Positions 17,301 to 26,206 of a stretch of DNA of 64,000 nucleotides are shown here, piece by piece. The first letter of the stretch is position 1; every line of letters starts with the position of its first letter. The translations under genes and the position numbers were made by a program. Location: contig JAQGJH010000115.1 in assembly GCA_028290705.1 (NCBI GenBank), positions 1 through 64,000 of the forward strand, given 5' to 3'. The DNA comes from Hyphomicrobiales bacterium. Lineage in GTDB: Bacteria > Pseudomonadota > Alphaproteobacteria > Rhizobiales > Beijerinckiaceae. Below the pieces are notes generated by a model. That model was not told where the DNA came from and searched no databases. It saw only the letters and a list, made by a program, of their open reading frames with translations.

Positions 17301-19130
17301 TCAACCTGAGCGGGGGACGGGCTGATCCACGAAATCGTGAGCTGCCCTCTCCTGGGCCGGGCCTGCGGTGCGGTGCAGGTTGAGGGCGCTGTTGATCAGA
17401 CCGACATGACTGAACGCTTGCGGAAAATTGCCCAGCATCTCGCCCGTTCGCGGATCGTGCTCCTCGGCCAGCAACCCGACATCGTTGGTGAGGGACAACA
17501 GCCGTTCGAAAAGCTGCCGCGCCTCGTCGCGGCGCCCGATCAACACGAGGCTGTCGACCAGCCAGAAGCTGCATGCCAGAAAGACGCCCTCCCCAGGCGG
17601 GAGTCCGTCCTCGACGCTTTCGGTGTCGTAGCGCAGGAGCAAGCCGTTCCACGTCAGTCGATCCTGCACGGCCGAAATGGTGCCGCGAATGCGTGGATCG
17701 TCCGGCGGGAGAAAACCGACGAGCGGAATCTGCAAAAGGCTCGCATCGAGCTGCTTCGAACCATAGGACTGGACGAAGCTGCCAAGCTCGGGGTCGAATC
17801 CCCTGGCGCAGACGTCGGCATGGATATCGTCCGCGACCGCTCGCCATCGGGCGACAGAAAGCGCCTCCTCTTCACTGTGCGGCACGAGAGACGCAGCCCG
17901 GTCGAACGCAACCCAGGCCATCACTTTGGAATGCGTGAAGTGCCGACGCTCACCCCGCACTTCCCAGATGCCCTCGTCCGGCTCGCGCCAGAGTCCGCTC
18001 AGATATTCCAGCCCCACACCGCGCAGCGCCGCCGTGCGCGGATGCGGCGGAAGACCACCCTTGGCCGCCTGCATCATGGCGTCCGATACTTCGCCGTAGA
18101 CGTCCAGCTGGAGCTGCCCTGCGGCGGCATTGCCGACACGCACCGGCTTCGAGCCCCGGAACCCTGCAAGCCAGGGCACCTCCCATTCCGGCAGCTGTCG
18201 TTCACCGGCGACGCCATACATGATCTGCAATTGCGCCGGATCGCCCGCGACGGCGCGCAGCAGCCAATCGCGCCAGGCGCGCGCCTCGCTGTAATAGCCA
18301 AGCTGCATGAATGCCTGCAAAGTAAAGGTTGCGTCGCGAAGCCAGCAGTAGCGATAGTCCCCGTTGCGCGATCCGCCGATCCATTCGGGCAGCGAGGTGG
18401 CGGCTGCCGCCACGATGCCGCCGGTCGGCTCGTAGGTGAGCGCCTTGAGGGTGATGAGAGATCGTTTCACCGGTGCTGAGTAAGCGCCGACGGGTGGACA
18501 ACGATCTGAAAATTCACGCCAGAAGTTTTCCGTCCGTGCAAGTTCGAGCATGGCGTCGCCATGTTGACGCGTCTCGACGGTCGAGCTCTTGTGAGTCAGC
18601 ACGAAGGGCACGTGCTCTCCCGCACGAACCCGAAACTGACCGACCGTTCGATGATCTTCGCCATGCAACTCGGCCGGCGTCCGCAAGAGCAACTGGTCGG
18701 GACCCGCCAGGAGCGACAATGTTCCGTCCTCGAGGCGCGTGACCCACGGAACCGTGCGGCCGTAGTCGAAGCGCACCACCAGGGTCGTCTCGAAATCGAC
18801 CTCGCCCCATTCGCCGATCACGATGCGCACCAGGTCCGCCAGAGGCTGGCGTGGTGTCATGAAGTCGACGACGGTCGCGGCGCCTGTCGACGTCTCGAAT
18901 CGGGTTTCGAGGATGAGGGTGCCATCGCGATAGGACCGCGAGGCCTGCGCCTCAGCATCGACGGGCGCCAGCGCCCAGAAGCCGTTCTCCGGCCCGCCGA
19001 GCAAGGCCGCAAAACATGCCGGTGCATCGAACCTTGGCAGGCAAAGCCAATCGATTGATCCCGCGCGTGAGACGAGCGCAGCCGTCTCGCAATCACCGAT
19101 CAGGGCGTAATCGTCGATCCTGGGCGTCAA
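17301..19130 (-). CDS. Glycoside hydrolase family 15 protein (glucoamylase/trehalase-like)
   Basis: MTPRIDDYALIGDCETAALVSRAGSIDWLCLPRFDAPACFAALLGG; GSRNGDYRYCWLRDATFTLQAF; ACSFWLVDSLVLIGR. Confidence 0.92.
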   Translation of the reverse strand: MTPRIDDYALIGDCETAALVSRAGSIDWLCLPRFDAPACFAALLGGPENGFWALAPVDAEAQASRSYRDGTLILETRFETSTGAATVVDFMTPRQPLADLVRIVIGEWGEVDFETTLVVRFDYGRTVPWVTRLEDGTLSLLAGPDQLLLRTPAELHGEDHRTVGQFRVRAGEHVPFVLTHKSSTVETRQHGDAMLELARTENFWREFSDRCPPVGAYSAPVKRSLITLKALTYEPTGGIVAAAATSLPEWIGGSRNGDYRYCWLRDATFTLQAFMQLGYYSEARAWRDWLLRAVAGDPAQLQIMYGVAGERQLPEWEVPWLAGFRGSKPVRVGNAAAGQLQLDVYGEVSDAMMQAAKGGLPPHPRTAALRGVGLEYLSGLWREPDEGIWEVRGERRHFTHSKVMAWVAFDRAASLVPHSEEEALSVARWRAVADDIHADVCARGFDPELGSFVQSYGSKQLDASLLQIPLVGFLPPDDPRIRGTISAVQDRLTWNGLLLRYDTESVEDGLPPGEGVFLACSFWLVDSLVLIGRRDEARQLFERLLSLTNDVGLLAEEHDPRTGEMLGNFPQAFSHVGLINSALNLHRTAGPAQERAAHDFVDQPVPRSG

Positions 19131-19197
19131 ACATGGCTCCGCTTCGCCTACCGTGCGCCTCTATCTGGAGTGCACGTCTCATCCGTCAACGGTCAAG

Positions 19198-20145
19198 TCA
19201 GACGACGATGCGAACGCGATCGGATACGGCTCCGGCACGCTTGCGCAGTTCCGGAATCACGGTTTCGGAAAAGATCTCACGACATTCCTGCGCAACCACC
19301 TGGGCGGCCGTCCCGCCCCGATCCGGCATCCAGACGAGATTGATGCAGCGGATCGGCGTCGAGGACGGAAACGGCGCGATCGTCAGATCGCTGGCCTGAA
19401 CGTTGGCGCAGTACAGACACAACGGCGTGGACGCGGTCCATCCGAGCCCGCTGCGGACGAGATCGAAGACCGCGAACGACGAATCGAATTCGAGCGTGCC
19501 ATGCGTCTCGATCCCGAACCGCTCGAACTGTCGCTCGACGACCCGGCTCAGTCTGCGCTTCGGCCCATACCGGATCATGTCGAGCGATTTTGCGAGAGCC
19601 GCCATGTCGGGCCAATCGGCAGGCGCGGCGCGGTTGCGTGGCAGGCAAAGCACCACTGGTTCGACCAGCAGACCGATGGATTCTGCGCCCTCGACGCCGT
19701 CGACTTGTTCGGTCGTGATGATCATGTCGATCTCGCCGCGGATCAGCTCCGGCAGCAAGGGATGCGTCGTGCCACTGGTGATCGACAGGTTGCCCACCTT
19801 GCTCGACAGGCGCGGCACCAGCTTTGGCAGCAAGGCAGCTGCCACGGATTCGATCATGCCGATTTTGAGTTCGGGGATCTCGCTGTCCCGATAGCGCTTC
19901 AAGCCCCGTTCGATCTCGTCGATTTCGCCAAACAATTTGCGCGCACGCCGCCTGAGGAATTCGCCCGCGATACTCGGGCGCGGGGGCCGCACGGAACGGT
20001 CGACCAGCAAGAGACCCAGCTCTCGCTCGAGCTTGGAAAGATGCTGGGAGACGGCCGCCTGCGTGACGCCCAGCGTTCTTGCAGCCGAGGTCAGTCCGCC
20101 CGTCTCGCACACGGCGAGAAAGATTTCGAGCCCTCGAATGTCCAA
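19198..20145 (-). CDS. LysR-family transcriptional regulator
   Basis: LEIFLAVCETGGLTSAARTLGVTQAAVSQHLSKLERELGLLLVDR. Confidence 0.93.
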   Translation of the reverse strand: MDIRGLEIFLAVCETGGLTSAARTLGVTQAAVSQHLSKLERELGLLLVDRSVRPPRPSIAGEFLRRRARKLFGEIDEIERGLKRYRDSEIPELKIGMIESVAAALLPKLVPRLSSKVGNLSITSGTTHPLLPELIRGEIDMIITTEQVDGVEGAESIGLLVEPVVLCLPRNRAAPADWPDMAALAKSLDMIRYGPKRRLSRVVERQFERFGIETHGTLEFDSSFAVFDLVRSGLGWTASTPLCLYCANVQASDLTIAPFPSSTPIRCINLVWMPDRGGTAAQVVAQECREIFSETVIPELRKRAGAVSDRVRIVV

Positions 20146-20206
20146 ACTCCCGGTCCTCCCCGCAGGTCAGATACGCAGGAGAACTGCAAGCAATGTGCCG
20201 TCCGTC

Positions 20207-20998
20207 TCAGCTCGAGGCCACGAGGCGCAGATGCGACCCGTCCGACGCTGCGGGCTTCGGCAGCCCGGGAAAAAGATCGTCGGGCAGCGTGCTCACATGC
20301 GCGATGATTTCGCTGGACGGCAGAACGTCTGCATATTTCGCATGCATGTCGCACAGGTTCACGGCATGGCTGGCCTGCGACCGGTCGAAACAACCATCTT
20401 CCGCAACCGCCACACGAAAGTTGAGGCTGAAGGCATCGATGACTGTCGCGCGAACGCAGCCTGACGTGGTCGTGCCCGTGACGATGACGCTATCGGCGCC
20501 GAGCAACTGCAGATAACTCGCGAGATTCGTCCCGAAAAATCCCGAGGGCTTCTGCTTCAGGACGACGATGTCCTGGGGCTGCGGACCGATCTGCCGCACG
20601 ATCTCGTTGGCGTCGAGCTCCTGGGTCGGGCGCGGCACCGATTCATCCGTGCGGGTGTTCTTCCACGCCCAGCTGCCGATATCCCAGCCGTCGGCCCTCG
20701 TCTGGCCGGTCGTGTAGATGACCGGAAGCTTTTTGGCCCGAAACGCCTTGGCGAGATCGTCGATGGCCGCGATCGCGTCCCAACTCTCTGCGCCGCAGGA
20801 ATTGCTCCAACGCTTGATGGAATCCAGAATCGGCTCCGGCTTGTCGCCCGAAAATCCATAGCTCACATCGATCACGAGCAGCGCGGGCTTCTTGCCGAAA
20901 CCCGCGCGGGCGCCGAAGCCCGAAGTCGCGAAGACCTGCTTGTCGCGTTCAGTGAGATATTGATCCCAGATCCGGCCGTTCTTCCTGTCTTCGCTCAT
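20207..20998 (-). CDS. Isochorismatase-like cysteine hydrolase (paralog 1)
   Basis: ALLVIDVSYGF; VIVTGTTTSGCVRATVIDAFSLNFRVAVAEDGCFDRSQASHAVNLCDMHAKYADV. Confidence 0.9.
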   Translation of the reverse strand: MSEDRKNGRIWDQYLTERDKQVFATSGFGARAGFGKKPALLVIDVSYGFSGDKPEPILDSIKRWSNSCGAESWDAIAAIDDLAKAFRAKKLPVIYTTGQTRADGWDIGSWAWKNTRTDESVPRPTQELDANEIVRQIGPQPQDIVVLKQKPSGFFGTNLASYLQLLGADSVIVTGTTTSGCVRATVIDAFSLNFRVAVAEDGCFDRSQASHAVNLCDMHAKYADVLPSSEIIAHVSTLPDDLFPGLPKPAASDGSHLRLVASS

Positions 20999-21008
20999 CT
21001 CATCCACC

Positions 21009-21776
21009 TCAGTAATTGACGGCCTTGGCTTCAGCCTTGGGTGCGCCTTTCGGCAGGTCGAACATGCCCGAGGGAAGCGTATCGAAGAACGACAACACCT
21101 CCGCGGTCTTCACCACGTCGGCATATTTGGCGTTCATGTCACAGAGGTTGATGGCATGGCTGGCCTGGGATCGGTCGAAACATCCCTCCTCGGCGAGAGC
21201 GACGCGGAAGTTGAGGCTGAATGCATCCAGCACGGTGGCGCGCACGCATCCTGACGTCGTGGTCCCGGTCACGATCACGCTGTCGCAGCCCAGCAGTTGC
21301 AGATAGCTCGCCATGTTGGTGCCGAAGAAACCCGACGGCTTCTGCTTCAGGATGACGATGTCCTGGGGAGCCGGCGCAATCTCCGGCACGATCTCGTTGC
21401 CGTCGATGTTGCTGACCGGAACCTTGGGCTTCTCACCGCCGCGGCTGTTCTTCCACCCCCAGGAGCCAGCGTCCCAATTGTCTTCGCGCCGCACGCCCGT
21501 CGTGTAGATGACCGGCAGGCCCTTCGCGTGGGCCTTGTCGATGAGCGACCGGATGGCGGCAACCGCCGGCCAGGCATCCTCACCGCAGGAATTTCGCCAG
21601 CGCTTGATGGACTCGAGGATCGGCTCCGGCTTGTCGCCGCAGAAGGCGTAATTGACATCGATGACGAGCAGCGCCGGTCTTTTGCCGAAGCCCCCACGCG
21701 CGCCATATCCCGAGGCTTCGAAGACCGCCTTGTCGCGATCCGTCAGAAATTCGTTCCACACTGGTTCCGACATCAT
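21009..21776 (-). CDS. Isochorismatase-like cysteine hydrolase (paralog 2)
   Basis: ALLVIDVNYAFCGDKPEPILESIKRW; VIVTGTTTSGCVRATVLDAFSLNFRVALAEEGCFDRSQASHAINLCDMNAKYADV. Confidence 0.9.
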   Translation of the reverse strand: MMSEPVWNEFLTDRDKAVFEASGYGARGGFGKRPALLVIDVNYAFCGDKPEPILESIKRWRNSCGEDAWPAVAAIRSLIDKAHAKGLPVIYTTGVRREDNWDAGSWGWKNSRGGEKPKVPVSNIDGNEIVPEIAPAPQDIVILKQKPSGFFGTNMASYLQLLGCDSVIVTGTTTSGCVRATVLDAFSLNFRVALAEEGCFDRSQASHAINLCDMNAKYADVVKTAEVLSFFDTLPSGMFDLPKGAPKAEAKAVNY

Positions 21777-21825
21777 GCTTCTCCCAATGGTCTGGACATC
21801 GCTGTCCGTTGATCCGAGGCTGAAA

Positions 21826-22869
21826 TTACTTGGCGACCTCAGCCTTGAGGGCCTTGAGGAAGCGATTGTCGATGATCTGATCGTAAGGAACGTCCTGCTT
21901 GAGAATGCCGGCTTCCATCACGACGGATTTGCCGGTGTCCCATGACGCCTGCGAGATCGAGCCGTCCTTGCTCCACAGCTCGTCCTTGAAGGTGCGGTCC
22001 AGAGTAGCCTTCAGGTCTTCCTCCGACATGGTGGGAAACTCCTTCTTGGCCACGAGGGTCGCTTCGCCCGGATTGGCGTAGGTGAACTTCAATCCCTTCA
22101 CGACGCCGTTGACGAACTTCTGCACGGTATCCGGATCCTTCTCGATGGAGTCGAGACGCACGTTCAGTGTCGAATAGGCGTAGGGACCCAGATCTTTGGG
22201 AACCGACAGGAAAGGTTCGCCCCAGAGGCCTTCCTTGAGACCGCGTGCGATCAGCGGCTCCGAAACGTTGCCGATGTCGGCCGCGCCCGTCTTGACGGTC
22301 GCGATCACGGCAGCCGTCGACGTTTCGACCAACGTCACGTCCTTTTTCACGTCGAGCCCATATTTGGCCATGAGGTATCGGGTGATCGAATTCGGCGTGC
22401 CGCTGTATTGGCCGACGCCGATCTTCTTGCCCTTGAAATAATCGGCCATGCTCTCGCCGGGCTTCGGCTCCTTGCCTTTCCGGGCCACGAAATAAACATT
22501 GCCGCGATCGACCACGTTCACGACGGCGCGCAACTCCGCACCCTTCAGCTTGGCGAATGCATTGTGCTCGGGCCCACCGATGAATGCGAATGCCTGACCG
22601 GTCAGCACGGCGTTGGTGTGGCCAGACCCGCTGTCCACGGTCATCACCTTCACCTCGATGCCCTCTTCGGCGAAGTAGCCCTTGTGCATGGCGACGTAGA
22701 GCGGGAGGTACCCGATGCCGTGCGTCGGCTCCGCCACGATGAGCGTCTTCTTTGCCTGCGCGTTTGCCGTCGCGGGCAAGGCCAGGGAAAGGGATGCGGC
22801 GGCTGCGGCAGATGCGAGCGCCAACGTCGTCCGGCGGGTCAGACCGCGCATGCGTGTGATCGTCTTCAT
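21826..22869 (-). CDS. ABC transporter substrate-binding protein (NMT1/SsuA-like)
   Basis: Signal peptide; LPLYVAMHKGYFAEEGIEVKVMTVDSGSGHTNAVLTGQAFAFIGG; ATG at 22869. Confidence 0.9.
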   Translation of the reverse strand: MKTITRMRGLTRRTTLALASAAAAASLSLALPATANAQAKKTLIVAEPTHGIGYLPLYVAMHKGYFAEEGIEVKVMTVDSGSGHTNAVLTGQAFAFIGGPEHNAFAKLKGAELRAVVNVVDRGNVYFVARKGKEPKPGESMADYFKGKKIGVGQYSGTPNSITRYLMAKYGLDVKKDVTLVETSTAAVIATVKTGAADIGNVSEPLIARGLKEGLWGEPFLSVPKDLGPYAYSTLNVRLDSIEKDPDTVQKFVNGVVKGLKFTYANPGEATLVAKKEFPTMSEEDLKATLDRTFKDELWSKDGSISQASWDTGKSVVMEAGILKQDVPYDQIIDNRFLKALKAEVAK

Positions 22870-22918
22870 GTTGATCTCCAAGATCAGGCGTCGAGACTGA
22901 AAGGATTGACGTCGCGTT

Positions 22919-23794
22919 TCAGTGCACGATGCCCTTGCGAAGGAATTTTTCGAGGTAGGCGACAGACACGTACATGACCATCGACAGCGCCGAGAGCACG
23001 AACACGGCCACCCAGACGAGCGGGATTTCATACGTCTGCCCGGCGTAGAGGATCGTGCGGCCGAGGCCGTGCTGCGAGGACACGAATTCACCCACGATGG
23101 CGCCGGTGAGCGCCAGCCCGATGTTCACCCGCAGGATCGAGATGATCCACGGAATGCAAGCCGGCATGACCAGCTTGGTGAAGACCTGCCAGCGGCTCGC
23201 GCCAAGCGAGTAGAACAGCCGCTCCTGATCCTTGTCGACGGCCTGAACGCCCGCATAGGACGTCAGTGTCGAGACCACCAGCGTCAGCGCGGTGGCGATC
23301 GCCACCTTCGACGATAGGCCCATGCCGAAAACCAGGATGATGAGCGGCGCGAGGGCGAGCTTGGGCAGCGACTCGAGACAGATGATGTAGGGCTGCATGA
23401 TGCGCGCATAGTTTCGCGACCACCAGAACGACATTCCGAGCAGCGATCCCATCGTCGTCCCGATGAAGAACCCCAGCAAGGTGGACCGAAACGTGAAAGC
23501 GATGTCGGTGAACGCGTCTCCCTGGGTGAAGAAAATCACTCCGGTCTGGAAGATCGCACTGGGCATCGACCAGAAGAACGGATCAATGACGCCGAACCGT
23601 GCGCCAAGCTCCCACGCAAGCACCAGGCCCACGAGAAGCCCGACCTGCACGAGCGCAATGAGGGAACTCGGCCAATCCCGCCGGACCGGCAGGCGGCGCA
23701 CCGGACGGGCGCGCGGCTCGATCATGGACGTTGCACTCGACGTCGTGTCCCTGACGGACTGCGGCATCGGCAAGGAAGAGGTCTTGGTAGCCAT
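22919..23794 (-). CDS. ABC transporter permease (SsuC/TauC-like)
   Basis: Multi-TM; ESLPKLALAPLIILVFGMGLSSKVAIA (EAA loop). Confidence 0.9.
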   Translation of the reverse strand: MATKTSSLPMPQSVRDTTSSATSMIEPRARPVRRLPVRRDWPSSLIALVQVGLLVGLVLAWELGARFGVIDPFFWSMPSAIFQTGVIFFTQGDAFTDIAFTFRSTLLGFFIGTTMGSLLGMSFWWSRNYARIMQPYIICLESLPKLALAPLIILVFGMGLSSKVAIATALTLVVSTLTSYAGVQAVDKDQERLFYSLGASRWQVFTKLVMPACIPWIISILRVNIGLALTGAIVGEFVSSQHGLGRTILYAGQTYEIPLVWVAVFVLSALSMVMYVSVAYLEKFLRKGIVH

Positions 23795-23824
23795 CGGCAA
23801 CCTTTCAAGCGTAATCGCGAAGCC

Positions 23825-24610
23825 TCAGGCGGCTTCGGAAGCGGGTTTGTCCATGTGGAGAAGATCGAGGCAGTACTTCTTCATCGCGACGAAACGCGGT
23901 GAGCTCACGACCGAGCGGTCACGCGGTCGAGGCAGGTCAATCGGCAGCTTCTCGACCAGCCGCCCCGGCCTGCTGGCCATGACGTAGATCTCGTCCGACA
24001 GAAAAATCGCTTCCTCGACGTCATGCGTGACGAACACGACCGTACGGCCGAAATCGTTGAACAGCTGCAGCAGCCACTCCTGCATGCGCCCCTTCGTCTG
24101 CGCATCGAGCGCGCCGAACGGCTCATCGAGCAGCACCACGTCCTGATCGACCAGCAGGGTTCGCAGCAGGGCCGCGCGCTGACGCATCCCTCCGGAGAGC
24201 GAGGAAGGATAGCGATGCTCGAACCCGCCGAGCCCGTACTTCGCGAGCAGCGGCATGGCGCGCTCGCGCGCATCCTTCATCTTGACGCCACGGATTTCCA
24301 TGCCAAGCGCGACATTGTCCAGAACCGTCCGCCATGGCAGCAGAAGGTCCTTCTGCAGCATGTACCCGACCCTGCCGATGAGGCCGGTGGCATCCTCACC
24401 GTCGATGAGCACACGCCCCGTGGTGGGAGGCTGCAGGCCTGCCACGATGTTGAAAATCGTGCTCTTGCCGCAACCGGAAGGTCCGATCAGCGAGATGAAC
24501 TTGTTGGCCGGGATTTGCAGATCGACGGGAGCGAGCGCCGTGAAAGGTTGTCCGTCCGTCTGGAACGTCATCGAGACATTTTCCAGAACCAGCTTTGGTT
24601 GGCTCGACAT
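23825..24610 (-). CDS. ABC transporter ATP-binding protein (SsuB/TauB-like)
   Basis: LIGPSGCGKSTIFNIVAGLQ Walker A; LSGGMRQRAALLRTLL signature; VVLLDEPFGALD Walker B. Confidence 0.95.
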   Translation of the reverse strand: MSSQPKLVLENVSMTFQTDGQPFTALAPVDLQIPANKFISLIGPSGCGKSTIFNIVAGLQPPTTGRVLIDGEDATGLIGRVGYMLQKDLLLPWRTVLDNVALGMEIRGVKMKDARERAMPLLAKYGLGGFEHRYPSSLSGGMRQRAALLRTLLVDQDVVLLDEPFGALDAQTKGRMQEWLLQLFNDFGRTVVFVTHDVEEAIFLSDEIYVMASRPGRLVEKLPIDLPRPRDRSVVSSPRFVAMKKYCLDLLHMDKPASEAA

Positions 24611-24912
24611 CAGTCGCCTCCATAAGCGCAGGATCGCGGTCCTGCCATCCTGCGGAAGCCTCAAGCATGCGCCGTGCCAAGCGGACTTGGCGCCGGGTTC
24701 TCTCTGAACTGCGCGATGGACCCGTTCGAACCCGACACGTTGCGCCTGCCGGGGTTGGCGCAGCCTTGCTCTCCGGCTCGAATTCGATCACCGCGAGACG
24801 GTCGATCGACACAGAGAAGGTGCTCTAAAATCAGCGGCTGCCAGCGCAACTTCAGCGGATCTGATGGAAGAATGCCCAGCAATAGGGCAAGTCTGCCCGC
24901 TCGCACGACATC

Positions 24913-26133
24913 TCAAGCCAGGCGGTCCCGCTCGCGCAACTGGGGAAATGTCCGTGCACAGATGGCAGCGACGCCAATGGCGCCCACCCCACCGAGAACC
25001 ACCGCGAGAACAGGCCCAACGAAGGATGCGAGCAGACCCGACTCGAACTGGCCGAGTTCGTTCGATGCGCCGACGAAAACGGTGTTCACCGCGGACACGC
25101 GGCCACGCATTTCATCCGGCGTCTCGACCTGGATCAAGGTCGATCGAATGACAACGCTGACCATGTCTGCGGCGCCCAGGATGAAGAGAAACGGAGCCGC
25201 GACCCAAAAGCTCGTGGAGAGACCGAAAGCAATCGTCGCGGCCCCAAACAAGGCGACGCTCTGGAACATACGCAGTCCAGCCTTCTTGCGAAGGGGAAAG
25301 TTTGCCAGCACGAGCGACATGGTGAAGGCGCCCAGAGCCGGCACGCTGCGCAGAAGGCCGAGCCCCCAGGGACCGACTATGAGAATATCGCGCGCGTAGA
25401 TCGGCAACAGAGCCGTCGCCCCGCCGAGCAGCACCGCGAACAGATCGAGGGTGATCGCCCCCAGGATGATGGGCCGCGATTTGATGTAGCCAAGGCCCGC
25501 CGTCATATAGGCGAAGCTGAAACGCTCCGGACGCGCAGTGACGCCACGCCGGCGCATGATCAGGTAGCCGGCGAGCGCGCAGGAAAAGCAGAATGTCGTT
25601 GCGCCGAACACCACTGGCGCGCCGAAAGCGTAAAGAAGGCCGCCCAGCGCGGGCCCAGCGATGATCGCGGTCTGGTAAGCGGACGAACTCAGCGCCAGCG
25701 CATTGGCCAGATGTTCCGTCGGGACCAGACCGGGCACGATCGCCTGACCCGCCGGGTTGGCGAACGCGCGCGCGGTGCCGAATACGGCGATGAGAACGAA
25801 CAGCGACGGCACGCTGACATCCGGTTGCAACGACACGAAGACCAGTCCGAGCGCGCAACTCGTCGACAACAGATTGCACGCCACCAGGATGTGCTTGCGA
25901 TCGAACATGTCCGCCACCTGCCCGGCCGGCAAGGCGAACAGGATGTTCGGAATGAAGATGCAGAGGCCTACGAGCCCGAGCGCCAGCGCGCTCTCCGTCA
26001 ACGTGTAGACCAGCCACCCGATCCCGACATCGACCATCTGCGCGGCAAGCGCGTTGAAGACGCGAGCGATGTAGAATGCCGTAAAGTCGCGGTATCGAAA
26101 GGCCACGAAGCCGCCGTGCCTGGCAACGTTCAT
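24913..26133 (-). CDS. MFS transporter (EntS/DHA3-like)
   Basis: 12-TM pattern; AGQVADMFDRKHILVAC. Confidence 0.85.
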   Translation of the reverse strand: MNVARHGGFVAFRYRDFTAFYIARVFNALAAQMVDVGIGWLVYTLTESALALGLVGLCIFIPNILFALPAGQVADMFDRKHILVACNLLSTSCALGLVFVSLQPDVSVPSLFVLIAVFGTARAFANPAGQAIVPGLVPTEHLANALALSSSAYQTAIIAGPALGGLLYAFGAPVVFGATTFCFSCALAGYLIMRRRGVTARPERFSFAYMTAGLGYIKSRPIILGAITLDLFAVLLGGATALLPIYARDILIVGPWGLGLLRSVPALGAFTMSLVLANFPLRKKAGLRMFQSVALFGAATIAFGLSTSFWVAAPFLFILGAADMVSVVIRSTLIQVETPDEMRGRVSAVNTVFVGASNELGQFESGLLASFVGPVLAVVLGGVGAIGVAAICARTFPQLRERDRLA

Positions 26134-26206
26134 CGAGAAGAGCCGTCAAGAGAAGAAGAATGCCACGCGGCGAGGAGCCGGACAGTCGCCTTCGTCAGAA
26201 CGCTTG

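Noticed and set aside
24674-24690. Inverted repeat GCCAAG-CGGA-CTTGGC between the ABC operon and the MFS gene
   Set aside because: Only 6-bp arms without a T-tract; in GC-rich DNA this is weak evidence for an operator or terminator
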